From NCBI GenBank assembly GCA_002914845.1, contig JXTC01000017.1:1240575-1304574 (forward strand): a stretch of DNA of 64,000 nucleotides, given 5' to 3'. This DNA comes from Trema orientale. Lineage: Eukaryota; Streptophyta; Magnoliopsida; Rosales; Cannabaceae. Made by a program: the position numbers and the translations under genes. The notes beneath the pieces are model-generated. The model saw nothing but the letters and a program-made list of their open reading frames with translations, ran no database searches and was not told the origin of the DNA. Below are positions 25,358 through 36,000 of this stretch, piece by piece (positions within the stretch are counted from its first letter, which is position 1; the number at the start of each line of letters is the position of its first letter).

Positions 25358-25612
25358 AAAAAGATTAGTTACAGATTTATTTATTTATTTATAATAATGA
25401 CTAGTTACAGATTTTAACATCATTATATATATTTAAATATTTACTTCTATTACTTTCAAAAAAAAAAAAAATACTTTTATAGACAAGTATAACAAAAGAA
25501 ATCATGATCACCAAGTCACTATGATAAATTAAGTTTCAAGAGATCTATACACTTGGGCATTGAAGACAATTATCAGTCAGTAATCACGGAGCTTACTTAA
25601 AGAATCTTTGCA
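25358..25612. other. Short spacer, 3' flank of PPR gene
   Basis: AT-rich DNA between the inverted-repeat element and the PPR stop codon. It probably contains the PPR 3' UTR. Confidence 0.4.
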
Positions 25613-27667
25613 TCATAGCGAAGGCTCTAATGCCTTCTGTTGAGATAAAGAAGAACTCAATTGGATAAATCTTTGAGCCTCCTCAGTGCGACCAAAACGT
25701 GCAAGAAGTCCACTAATTAAAGAGTAATGTTCTTCAGAAGCCTTAATTTCATATTTACGAGTCATTAAGTTGAAAATCCGGCAGGCATCATCAACAAATC
25801 CAGCTTCATCACAGATGGAAAGAACCACTTGGAAAGTAAAATGGTTTGGAGTAAAACCTTTGGCTCTCATCTCATCAAAGAGATCAACAGCATCTTTATA
25901 CAAGCCACAGTATCTATATGCATCTATAATTGCAGTCCAAGTCATTGAACCCTTTATCCGAATTGTGTCGAAAACCAACTTTGCATAACTAACTACTCCA
26001 CAAATCCCATACATTTTCACAATTTCTGCGGAAACAAAATGGACTGACTCGAAGTTTTTCTTCAGAACTTGTCCATGAATCTCCTTTCCAAGCTTCAAGT
26101 TTTTCAGTTCACCACAAATACTTAGCATTCTTCCTATTGCAACCGAATCAGGCCTATGCTTGGATAAAAGCATTGATCTAATCACACCAAGTGCCCCATA
26201 TAGATGCCGGTTTTCGACATAAGAATCAATCATGGCTGTCCATAAGATCACATTCCTCTGCCTCATACCATCAAACAATCTTACAGAATAGTCCAAGACG
26301 CCACATTTGGAGTACATCATCATCAAGGAAGAAACTATAGATATATTGTCCAAGAAATAATTCTTCACAACATAAGCATGAATCTCTTTACCTTGATCCA
26401 AAGCCCGCAACTCAGTGCAAACCGGAACTATAGTAGCTACTGTTACAACATCAGGCCTGCTCCCTTCCTGCTGCATCCAAACAATTGATCTCAATGCCTG
26501 CTCGAGCCTCCCATTTGCGACATAGCCCGACATCAAAGCAGTCCAACAAATGGCATTCCTCTCATTTGAACGATAGAAAACCCGTCTTCCATTCTCCAGG
26601 TCCCCGCACTTGCAATACATATCAATCAATGCAGACTGAATGAATATCTGCTTTGAATAACTCTTTGTCTTCAACACATAAGCATGAACTTCCCTGCCTA
26701 GTTGCCATGCCGAAAGTTCGGCCATTACAGGAAGAATGATAGTCAATATGACCGAATTTGGCCTTATCCCCTCATCGACCATCCATCTCATATACTCCAA
26801 CGCTTCCCATTGCAGCCTATTGTGCGCAAAACCAGAAATCATTGTTCCCCAAACAACAATATCTCTTTCACCAATTTCCTCAAACAGTTGGCGAGCAAGC
26901 TTAATCTTGCCACATTTAAAGTACATATCAATCAAACTCGTCCGCAGCAATTCACTTCCAATGAAACCATTCTTAATCAAAAGGGCATGGGTCTTCAAAC
27001 CTTGTGAAAGTGCCGACGAACCCGCGAAGCTCTTAATAACATTGGAGAAACTATAAACATTCATCTCAACTCCCAACTCCCGCATTTCAAAATAAGTATG
27101 AAGAGCTTCCCGATATCTCCTCCCACCCAAAATCACAGAGCCCCTCAGCAACGCATTCCACGGGTAAACACTTCTACTAGGACTTTCATCGAACAGGTTG
27201 TGGGCATCTTCGAGCGAACCACAAGCCATATACATGTTAACCAGTTTCGTACGCAGAAACTCGTTTTTCTCAAGCCCATTAATCCGAATAAACGTATGGA
27301 TTTGTTTACCATGGTCCAAAGACTTTGTACGGACGCAAGCAGCGATAAGAGCAGCGAAGGTGGTCGGGTTTACGGGAATGCCTTGGTTGTCGAGATAGTC
27401 CAATATGGTGATAGCTTGTCTGAGCTTGTTCTGCCTTGCGAATCTCTGGATGTCCTTGTAAACGAAACGTGGGTTCCTGCTATGGAGCGGTAAGGACTCC
27501 GGAAACGCGTCCTTCTCGGTGAAAATCGGCGGCCTTTTGGGCTTCGGCAGCGGTTTCTTTCGGCGCTTCGGCGGTGCTTGGGCTCTCCGAAACGACGAGG
27601 CTTTGGGAGGGTTTGGGGGGAAAGCGTGAAAGTGAAGGGAAATGGTTGAAGAGGTTATGGATTTCAT
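25613..27667 (-). CDS. PPR protein, PLS type, At1g71460-like
   Basis: An intronless gene encoding 684 aa. Degenerate repeats of about 35 residues fill residues 65-670. Typical phrases are LRTKLVNMYMACGSLEDA, SLIDMYFKCGKIKLARQLF and WTALMSGYVANGRLEQAL, the alternating P, L and S motifs of plant PPR proteins. The end (EEHYSLISGLLARFGRTEEAQRF) resembles an incomplete E domain, and there is no DYW domain. The N-terminus is rich in Ser, Pro, Arg and Lys with no acidic residue in the first 45, like a plastid transit peptide. The order and wording of motifs (RFVYKDIQRFARQN, GIPVNPTTFAALI) match Arabidopsis At1g71460 (about 689 aa) as I remember it. PPR proteins bind specific organelle transcripts; the target here is unknown. 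The start is set by the first Met of the frame and the transit-like sequence. Confidence 0.95.
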   Translation of the reverse strand: MKSITSSTISLHFHAFPPNPPKASSFRRAQAPPKRRKKPLPKPKRPPIFTEKDAFPESLPLHSRNPRFVYKDIQRFARQNKLRQAITILDYLDNQGIPVNPTTFAALIAACVRTKSLDHGKQIHTFIRINGLEKNEFLRTKLVNMYMACGSLEDAHNLFDESPSRSVYPWNALLRGSVILGGRRYREALHTYFEMRELGVEMNVYSFSNVIKSFAGSSALSQGLKTHALLIKNGFIGSELLRTSLIDMYFKCGKIKLARQLFEEIGERDIVVWGTMISGFAHNRLQWEALEYMRWMVDEGIRPNSVILTIILPVMAELSAWQLGREVHAYVLKTKSYSKQIFIQSALIDMYCKCGDLENGRRVFYRSNERNAICWTALMSGYVANGRLEQALRSIVWMQQEGSRPDVVTVATIVPVCTELRALDQGKEIHAYVVKNYFLDNISIVSSLMMMYSKCGVLDYSVRLFDGMRQRNVILWTAMIDSYVENRHLYGALGVIRSMLLSKHRPDSVAIGRMLSICGELKNLKLGKEIHGQVLKKNFESVHFVSAEIVKMYGICGVVSYAKLVFDTIRIKGSMTWTAIIDAYRYCGLYKDAVDLFDEMRAKGFTPNHFTFQVVLSICDEAGFVDDACRIFNLMTRKYEIKASEEHYSLISGLLARFGRTEEAQRFIQLSSSLSQQKALEPSL

Positions 27668-28240
27668 GGGCAGGTTCTATGGTATAGATGGAGAAAGACA
27701 AAAAGCTTAATTGGCCAGCAATGGTGAAAAACTCGGAAGGGAATGGTGGCTCAGTGTCAGTGGCTGTGAGGTTCTTAGGAGCCGAAGGAGGAAGATTGTC
27801 TGAGGGCCTGAGGCCCACCAAATCCCTTTGCCTCACTCTTTATCAGCCAATAAAACATACACACCCGGTCTATTGTCGCCATTTTGTTCTCTCTCCCATA
27901 TTTTTTTTTAAGTAATTGAGAGATTTTATTTGCACCCTGATTGAAATGAAAAAATCATTTCTAATAAGAAAAGACTTAAAGACATTTTGGTATAATATTT
28001 GAATCATATTTTATAAATCCAAAAACAACGTTTATATAGAAAGTTGATAGGATAATTATCCTCTTTTGTTTGTGTATTTTGTAAAGACATTTTCAGCAAG
28101 TAATATCACACAGCTGCTTTTGTTTAAAATATTTTGAAAAGTTCAAATTTTCCCACATTTTCATAGAACTAAAGAGGTGGCTTATGAAAGAAAAATACTT
28201 CATAGTTTGACTGTATATGACAACATAGTTAAACTAAGGG
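27668..28240. other. Upstream region of the PPR gene
   Basis: Presumed promoter and 5' UTR of the minus-strand PPR gene, then AT-rich DNA. No other gene is seen. Confidence 0.45.
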
Positions 28241-28249
28241 TGTTACATC

Positions 28250-28860
28250 TAAAATCCCTACAAAAGAGCCATAAATTAATATAATCTATGGATAATAAAT
28301 ATAATTGAATTATACGAACATATAAAGATGAGAGAGAATATGAGAATCATGATTTTTCTATCGAGAATATAGATGGAGAATATAAAGGAGAATAGTGTAA
28401 GACTAAGAACATGATAGCCAAGATTGTAGAGAATTCTTTGTCGTAATTCTCCTCCCTTTTGACAAAGAGGGAATACGTATTTATAGAATAAGATATCAAT
28501 AATATAATATTAATTTTAATCAATATAAATTATAAATTAGGATATATCTGTATATAGTCAGATATTATTAGGATACTTGCCTAATTTTATCTGATATAAT
28601 ATAAATATTCGGTAATTAAATATAAATTATATTTTATTAAAAGTTCTGGGTCTCAACTGCTAATATCTATATTTGATAATATATTGGACCATAAAAATAA
28701 GCCTGATGAAATTTAGGCATAATAGTAAGCCCTCACTCCTCAATGTAAGTTTACTCGGACTAGAGGAATAGGTCAAACCTTGGATTACTTCGTAATTTTT
28801 CATATGCTCGAGAAGTATCAGTGCTGTCTTCTAGCCCCCAAGAAAGAAAAAAAATATGTT
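28250..28860 (+). mobile_element. LTR and leader-like fossil
   Basis: AT-rich sequence ends in a leader-like stretch (about 28725-28770) with CACTCCTCAATGTAAGTTTACTCG. That closely resembles 47098-47135, just after the LTR-like block at 46.3-47.1 kb (CACTCCTCAGTCGAGTTTACTCG). This suggests a second, diverged copy of the same element family. No domains are visible, and the boundaries are approximate. Confidence 0.35.
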
Positions 28861-28889
28861 CCACAACCATGATGCCGCTATAGCAACTC

Positions 28890-31800
28890 GAAAAATTTCC
28901 ACTGACTTCAGCTTTTTAGATGTTTTGGGCTCTGAAACTTCGTAGATTCTACGCATCACATAGTGTGGCCCCTCATTCTAGACCACAGACAATTGCTGAT
29001 ATAGATTTCTAGGTATCACCTGTGGCTTAGGTCATTGAAATTATAAGGATTCTTGGATGTCATAAGTAGACCTACTAGAATGTGGCCCATTTGGCTAATA
29101 GCCTTGTCCGTATTACCTTATCCAGACATGCTAGGTGCAAGTCCTATATGTTGAAGCTTATTTTTCATAGCTTGAATATAAAACTCATGATTACTATCCA
29201 GGCCACTTCTATTTTCTTTTGATTGCTTCTTCCATTACCACCTTTTTGAACGTTTTGACACATGAGGTTCTTTATAGCATGATAATCAGTAGAGTGCTTC
29301 GTGGTGAGAGGATTATGTGTGTTATCATTATACTCATCATAAAAGTCCTCACTAGACTACTAATTATGAGAAGCAGCCGCCATGTCTCTCTTCTTCATAG
29401 CTTTATTTTGATCATCATTTTTTACTATTTAGGCTATCTATGTATCCTCTTTTATCACCTTTTTGAGTGTTTTGACACATGAGATTCTTCATCTCAGGGA
29501 CTGGTGATTCTTAGTCCTCATCATCATTTTAAGGGGTATAATAATCAGTAAGGTGCTTCTTGATGAGAGGATTATGCATGTCATTATCACACTCATCATA
29601 AAAATCCCCACCGGACTATTGATCATTAGGAACAATTGCCATGTCTCTCTTTTCTTTTGTTTTGACCCGATCCAAACCACCACAATCTCTAACTTGGTTT
29701 CTTCCACCACCTTTTTTTTTTCCCAATTGCCTCCTCTATTTGAGACTCGCATATCAAATTTACTATTTTTACCTTTTTTATAATTTATATGTAGAGTACC
29801 CTCAACAATATATATTTTACATTTGGATAACATATGGATTAGATAGTTTGAGTAAATGTTTTCACTTCCACATAGTCACATTCTTTATCTCCCATTTCTG
29901 CAGGCCTCGCTTGATATTTGTTGTGAATGCCTAAATAAATATAGACTAATTTTAAGTATTGATGAATGCTTAGATGTATTCATTGTTCGATTAATTTCTC
30001 TAAGTTTCGTTGCTAAGTTTCTTATTATTTTCAAGTTTTTATTGATATTTTTAGCTTTTGTAGATATTTTTGGAAGGAAAAAAATAAAAAGAAGTGAAAA
30101 CTGTATCTAAAAAGAGCTGAAAAAATAGGCATAAATAGCAACCTGGCATCGCATGTGAAGTTAAAAAAATAGGCATAGGCAGCAACTTAGCACTGTGCAT
30201 CCAAGAAAAATAAATGTTCCAAAACATTAGCACTGCAAAAATAGATTGATAAATTTCCACCGACTTTAGCTTTTTTAGATATTTTGGGCTCTAAAACTTT
30301 GTAGATTTTAGGCATCAACTAGTGTTGTCCCTCATTCCAGACTATAGATTGTTGCTGGTATGGATTTCTAGGCATCACCTGTGGCTTAAGTCCTTGAAAG
30401 TATGAGGGTTCTTAGATGTCACAAGTAGACCTACTGGAATGTGGCCCATTTGGCTAATAGCCTTGTTCATGTTGCCTCATCTAGACAAGCTAGGTGAAAG
30501 TCCTAAATACTGAAACTCATTTTTCATAGCTTTAACCTAAAACCCATGTTTATCATCCAAGCCACCTCCATTTTTCTTCTGATTGCCTTCTCCATTACTA
30601 CCATTTTGAGCGTTTTGACGTATAAGGTTCTTCATGTCATGATAATCAGTACAATGCTTCTTGTTAAGAAGATTATGTATATCATCGTCAGACTCATCAT
30701 AAAAGTCTTCACAGGCTATTGATCATGGGAAGTAACTGCCATATCTCTCTTCTTTATAGTTTTATGTTGATCATCACTTTTTTTTTCACCATTTAGGCCA
30801 CCTCTGCCTCCTCTATTACCACATTTTTAAGTGTTTTGACAAATGAGGTTCTTCATCTTAGGGGCATAGTGATTCTTTCTCCTTACCATCATATTAAAGA
30901 CATAATGATTAGTATGAGTGGATTATGCATATCATCATCATACTCATCATAAAAGTCCCCACCAGACTCTTGATCATTAGAAGTAGTTACCATGTCTCTC
31001 TTCTTTATACCTTTAGTTTTAACCCAATCTAAACCACCGCAATCTCTACCTTGGTTTACTACCTTTTTTTTTTTTTTTCCCCAATAGTCTCCTCCATTTG
31101 AGACTCACTTATCAGATTTACTACTTTCACATTTTTTTATTTTATGTTTATAGCACATTCAACAATATGTATTTTACATTTAGACAGCTTTTGGATTAGA
31201 TAGTCGGGCTTATGGCTTCATTCCTACATACAGTCACATTATTAACCTCTCATTTCTGTAAGTTTAGCTCGATGTCTATTGTGAGTACCTAAATAAATAG
31301 ACTAGTTTTAAGCATTGATGAGTGCTTAAATGTACTAATTATTCGATCAATTTTCTCTATGTTTCGTTGCTCAGTTTCTTATTATATTTAAGTTTTTATT
31401 GATATTTTTAGCTTTTCTAGGTATTTTTAAAAGGAAAAAAAATAAAAAGAACCGAAAACGGACTAAAACGAGTTGAGAAATATGAAGCTTAAAAAATTAG
31501 GCATAGGCAACAACCTGGCGCCACACGTGAAGTTAAAAAAATAGGCATAAGCAGCAATTAGGTGCCGTGCGGTGCCAGCAAAGAAAGAAAGAAAAAAGTT
31601 CTAGAACTATAGCACTGCTGCAACATCTTGATAAATTTCTAACGACTTCAGTTTTTTTAGATGTTTTGAGCTCCGAAACTTTGTGGATTCTAGGCATCAA
31701 CTGGTATGGTCCCTCATCCCAGACCACAGATTATTGTTGGTATGGAAACCTAGGCATCGCCTGTGGCGTAGGTCCTTGAAACTATGAGGGTTCTTGGATG

Positions 31801-32170
31801 TCACAAGTAGACCTACTGGAATATGGCCTATTTGGCTAATTGCCTTGTCCATGTTGCCTCATTCAGACATTCTAGGTGCAGGTCCTATATGTGAAAGCTC
31901 ATTTTTCATAGCTTGAACCTAAAACTCATGTTTATCATTCAGGCTACCTCTATTTTTCTTTTGATTGCCTCCTTTATTGCCTCTCTTTTGAGCGTTTCGA
32001 CGCAGAGGTTTTTCATAGTGCGATAATTAGTAGGGTGCTTCTTGGTGAGAAGATTATGCATGTCATCATTAGACTCATTATAAAAGTCCTCACTAGGATA
32101 CTGATTATGAGAATCAGTTACTAGGTCTCTCTTCTTCATAACTTTATTTTGATTATCATTTTTTACCATA
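28890..32170 (-). repeat. Three tandem copies of a 1.37-kb unit
   Basis: The segment with TTTTAGATGTTTTGGGCTC recurs near 28915, 30275 and 31655, so the period is about 1360-1380 bp. The third copy is truncated near 32165. Each unit also holds an internal repeat of about 220-260 bp around the CATCATAAAAGTC block. The copies are diverged (roughly 10-15% by eye). Minus-strand peptides such as QAMPRFPYQQ and DFYDEYDDDMHN recur but I do not recognise them. The sequence near 30080-30220 resembles an LTR end. I take it as an amplified, broken retroelement fragment; its family is not established. Confidence 0.7.
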
Positions 32171-32995
32171 GACTTAAAAAATCATGGGTGGTTTAAAGGC
32201 ATCCCACCTCATTGTGTATGTTTTATCTCTCAAAGGTAAGGATATAATAGTATATTTATATTTAAAAATAGATGTAAAAAGGCTGTTTGGTATTGTTTTT
32301 AAAACAGTTAGTTTTTAGCTTCCTGAGTCCAAAACTAATTTCTGAGACTATTTTAGTAAAATATCAAAAGGGCTTTCGACCTCTAAAAGCTTTCCAGAAG
32401 AAGTTAGCATGCGGTTTCTTTAGAAAGAGCTTCTAAAAATTGTGGATTTTTTTTTGGTAGTTTTAGTAAAAATTAACGTTCGCATAATTTTGATAAATCA
32501 CAAAAAGTACCATTTATATCTTACAATTAGAACTGTAGATAGGGGTTCTTACAAAAATCCAAGCCTAAAAATCCAAAAAATTGAAAATTTCTGGATGGTT
32601 TGAATATTTTTTGAAAAATCTTGAATTTATTTAGGTGAAAAATATTGAACTTTTTAGAAAATATATTTTTATATTTATTTAGAAAAATATCACTTTTCTT
32701 TTTATAAATTATTATTTTTCATATGTATTCGAGGCAACTAGTCAAATTTTTTGAAGTAATCAATTTAGTTATCTCAAGTAACTTAACTCAGACACCTAAT
32801 CAATTCGCAAAAAGTAGTATTTCTTTGCCATTGGCTAAATTTAAGATAATGATCTAAAATTTGGCCATCGGCTAAGAAACCCATGAAAAAACAAAAAGCT
32901 GGACATAAGCATAGGGCCAAGACGGGCACTAGGCCTAATTTTCTCAAATTCATTAGACCATCTACGTAGCCCACGAAGAGCGATCCTTCTTCCTT
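32171..32995. promoter_or_regulatory. Upstream region of ALG12
   Basis: About 800 bp of AT-rich DNA between the tandem array and the CT tract. The final 100 bp before the start codon becomes less AT-rich. No other gene is seen and no certain element can be named. Confidence 0.4.

Positions 32996-32996
<1 letters not shown>

Positions 32997-33034
<38 letters not shown>
32997..33034. repeat. (CT)n tract just before the ALG12 start codon
   Basis: About 18 CT dinucleotides end 15 bp before the ATG, so they probably lie in the 5' UTR. CT-rich leaders are common in plant mRNAs. Confidence 0.9.
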
Positions 33035-33037
<3 letters not shown>

Positions 33038-33048
33038 GGTGTCTTTCA

Positions 33049-36000
33049 ATGGCTCTCAACTCGTCCAAGTTTCTGAAATGCTATGGCTATGATCTTTTCT
33101 TGGGATCAATAGCTGCATTTTATGTCTTCACCGTGCCGTACACTAAGGTTGAAGAAAGCTTTAACGTTCAGGTAGATTTCAATTGCTCATTCTTCTCTAT
33201 TCGTGTTTGGTTGGCTGGAAACTTTAGGACCGAAAATGAAAGAATCTAAGATTTGAATTATCGGGTTTGCTTATTTTTTGAGTGATAACAATTAGCTGCC
33301 CTGAAATTGTACTTCTATTCGGTTATTAAGGTTTAAACGTAACTGAACTAAGGCTTACTCTTTTTCTGGTTCCCTGCTAAAGGTATGATGAGAATTATTA
33401 TTATTATTATTATTATTTTTTTGAATTTTTGGGGTTTTTTTTTAATGGAAAATTGACAATAATCGATAGAAAAATGATTCTTTTTAAGGGGGTTTTTCAT
33501 TACATTGAAGACTTCTTCGCTTTCTGTTTGGATGCTGTGAAAATATTTGAAATGGGAAGTTTTAGAATTTGGTTTTAGGATTGTATGTCGTTTGAGATTT
33601 GTACATGTGGTGACTCCACTTAAGACGATACTTTGGAGTAATAACAAGTTGCTAATGGAAAGCTGGGAGAATTTGTAGCTTCAAATGAATATTATGTCCT
33701 GCAAAGCTTGCCTTAGGAAAGACAAATGACAGAATGTGGTTGAACCAGATGGGATTTGCAATTGGAAAAAAGAAAAAAATGAAAAAAGACAAACAAAATC
33801 CCCAGGGGTGGGGTGTGTTTGCTATGCCTTGTTGTTCGAAGTTTTGATACTAAGACTCATTGCTTGGGAAGATAGCCAATACTTAGTGGCACGCTGGCAT
33901 AGTACCACACTTGCGCATTGTTAATTTCAGTTTTTGACATCTCACAAATGATAGCAATAAGAACCAACTAACTTTTGATTCTATTTTCCTTATCCTTATC
34001 CTTATTATATTTATTGCTCCATTTTTCAGCTGTTGTATTGTATAAAAAGGTAAGATCAATGAAGTGATTGTTTGAGGTTCAATATAGAGTGATGGGAAAG
34101 ATGATATTTTGCTATTTGGATGCCCACTTGTTTTTCTATTTCTCGGCAGCTATACCTTCTTCACGTGCTAGATGCTAACTTTTCTGAATTTATTATTTCT
34201 TTTTCAAGGCAATGCATGACATTCTATATCATCGGAATCACATAGGAAATGTAAGTTTGTTTTCTTTGTCTTTATGGAGTTTTCTTAAGTGTTATTGGCT
34301 GTAATGCATTGAATTCCGGCTTACCCTTTTTTTTTTTTTTTTTTTTTTTTGAATTTTTGCTTCATTATCACAGTACGATCATTTGGAGTTCCCTGGAGTG
34401 GTTCCTCGCACTTTCTTTGGTACGCATGTGATGTTTGATATGCTTAAGCATATCATATGTGCCAAAGTTTGCCTGCCTGTTGTACCTTTCTTTATTAATG
34501 ACTTTTAACTTCATGGTGGTCTTTAGGGTCCATTTATGTGTCTTCTTTTGTACCTCGGTTCAGAAAGACAATATTTTTCCTTGTTCCTTGTGCTATCTCA
34601 AGCTCTCTTTGCTCATAGTAGACAAAATCTCTTACCTTTTGATTTTGATTTGTGTTTGTGTGTGTGCGGCCATATTTTGTGTAATTCCCTGTGTAACTGT
34701 TCTATTCGGGGGAAAATAAAAAGAGATTAGTCTTCTAATTAAACATCTAACTTTCCAAGAAGTTAAAAGTTCACTCTTTGCTGTGTAATGTCTATCACTG
34801 TAGGCGCGTTGCTTGTATCAACTTTAGCATCTCCAATCATATTGATAATGAACTTACTGCACTTGCCAAAGCTCTCTGCTCTCTTTGCAGGTCAGTACTT
34901 CAGACGCTTTAGCAAATGTGAAACGTGTTTTTTAAGATGCATGGAATAGTGAAGTGGAGAATATTTTAGCCTTTTTTTTGCCCTCTTTTGGTTGCTGGAA
35001 AGTGAAATTTCCGCTATACATTATGTTGTACTTCTAATGAGGTGATCTTTGCAAGTTGGAGAGAATCGGTGGAAATGGTAATAGGGTTGATATATACAGC
35101 TGTCTCTACAGAGATGGTTAAAGGTACTGGGTGAGGAAAAGCAGGTCAAAATGGGTGTTGACATGCTTAAATGCTGGAGACGGGTTTAGATAAACGAATG
35201 AGCCATAAAAAAATAGGATGTAAATCTGTTGGTGGCATTGGTTGGGAGTGGTGGCTCATGGCTTTAGTAGATAGGGAGAGGGAAAGGCGTTAAGGTGCTT
35301 CTCCCCTCTTGATTTGTTAGGTGTTGCTCAGTACACTTGTATTCTTGCACAAAAGATAAACAATTGAAATCATTTTTTTTTTAATGCCATTCTGTGACAA
35401 GCTTTTAAAGGGAAGCTGTGTCATTTCTAGGTATCGAAGTTCTATATGATATGCAATACTGCAAAGAAGGAGAATTATCTACTCTAATAGTATACTTTTT
35501 CTCTTATCCAGTTCGTATGGCATTAGGTTGCATTCTATTATCTACCTTACGCTTTTTTCGTCTTCAGGTATGTTCTTAGTTTTGTTCTTTATCATTTTCT
35601 GAAGTTAACCAGTTTGGCTATTTGTGCATGGTGTATCTTGTGAGTTTTGTGGTACTTTACGTGTTGAATATACAAGGGGCGCTATCATCTACCTATTTAG
35701 ATACATACAAGGTGCAAAAGCACTAAAGAAACTTTGTTGCATGTGTTCTAGATACGCTATTTAACCTTCCATGTAGCTGGGAGTTTATGGTACCTGGAAG
35801 AGTAATATTCCGTTGATGTTGTTTGACCGACATTTAACTTTCAATAATTCTCCAATTTGCCTCCCCCTGGCTGCTCTTTATGTTCATTTAATTAATTTGA
35901 GTATAAGAGTATGAGTACATTGGGTTGTTGATTTTATTTATCAGGTCAAAGATAAGTTTGGAAAACAAGTAGAAGCATTCTTTGTAATACTAACTGCAGT

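Noticed and set aside
26702-27493. Plus-strand frames inside the At1g71460-like gene
   Set aside because: They are antisense shadows of a well-supported PPR coding region.
27480-27836. A 118-codon minus-strand frame overlapping the PPR start
   Set aside because: It is out of frame with the PPR gene and shows no domain; the PPR frame explains the conserved sequence.
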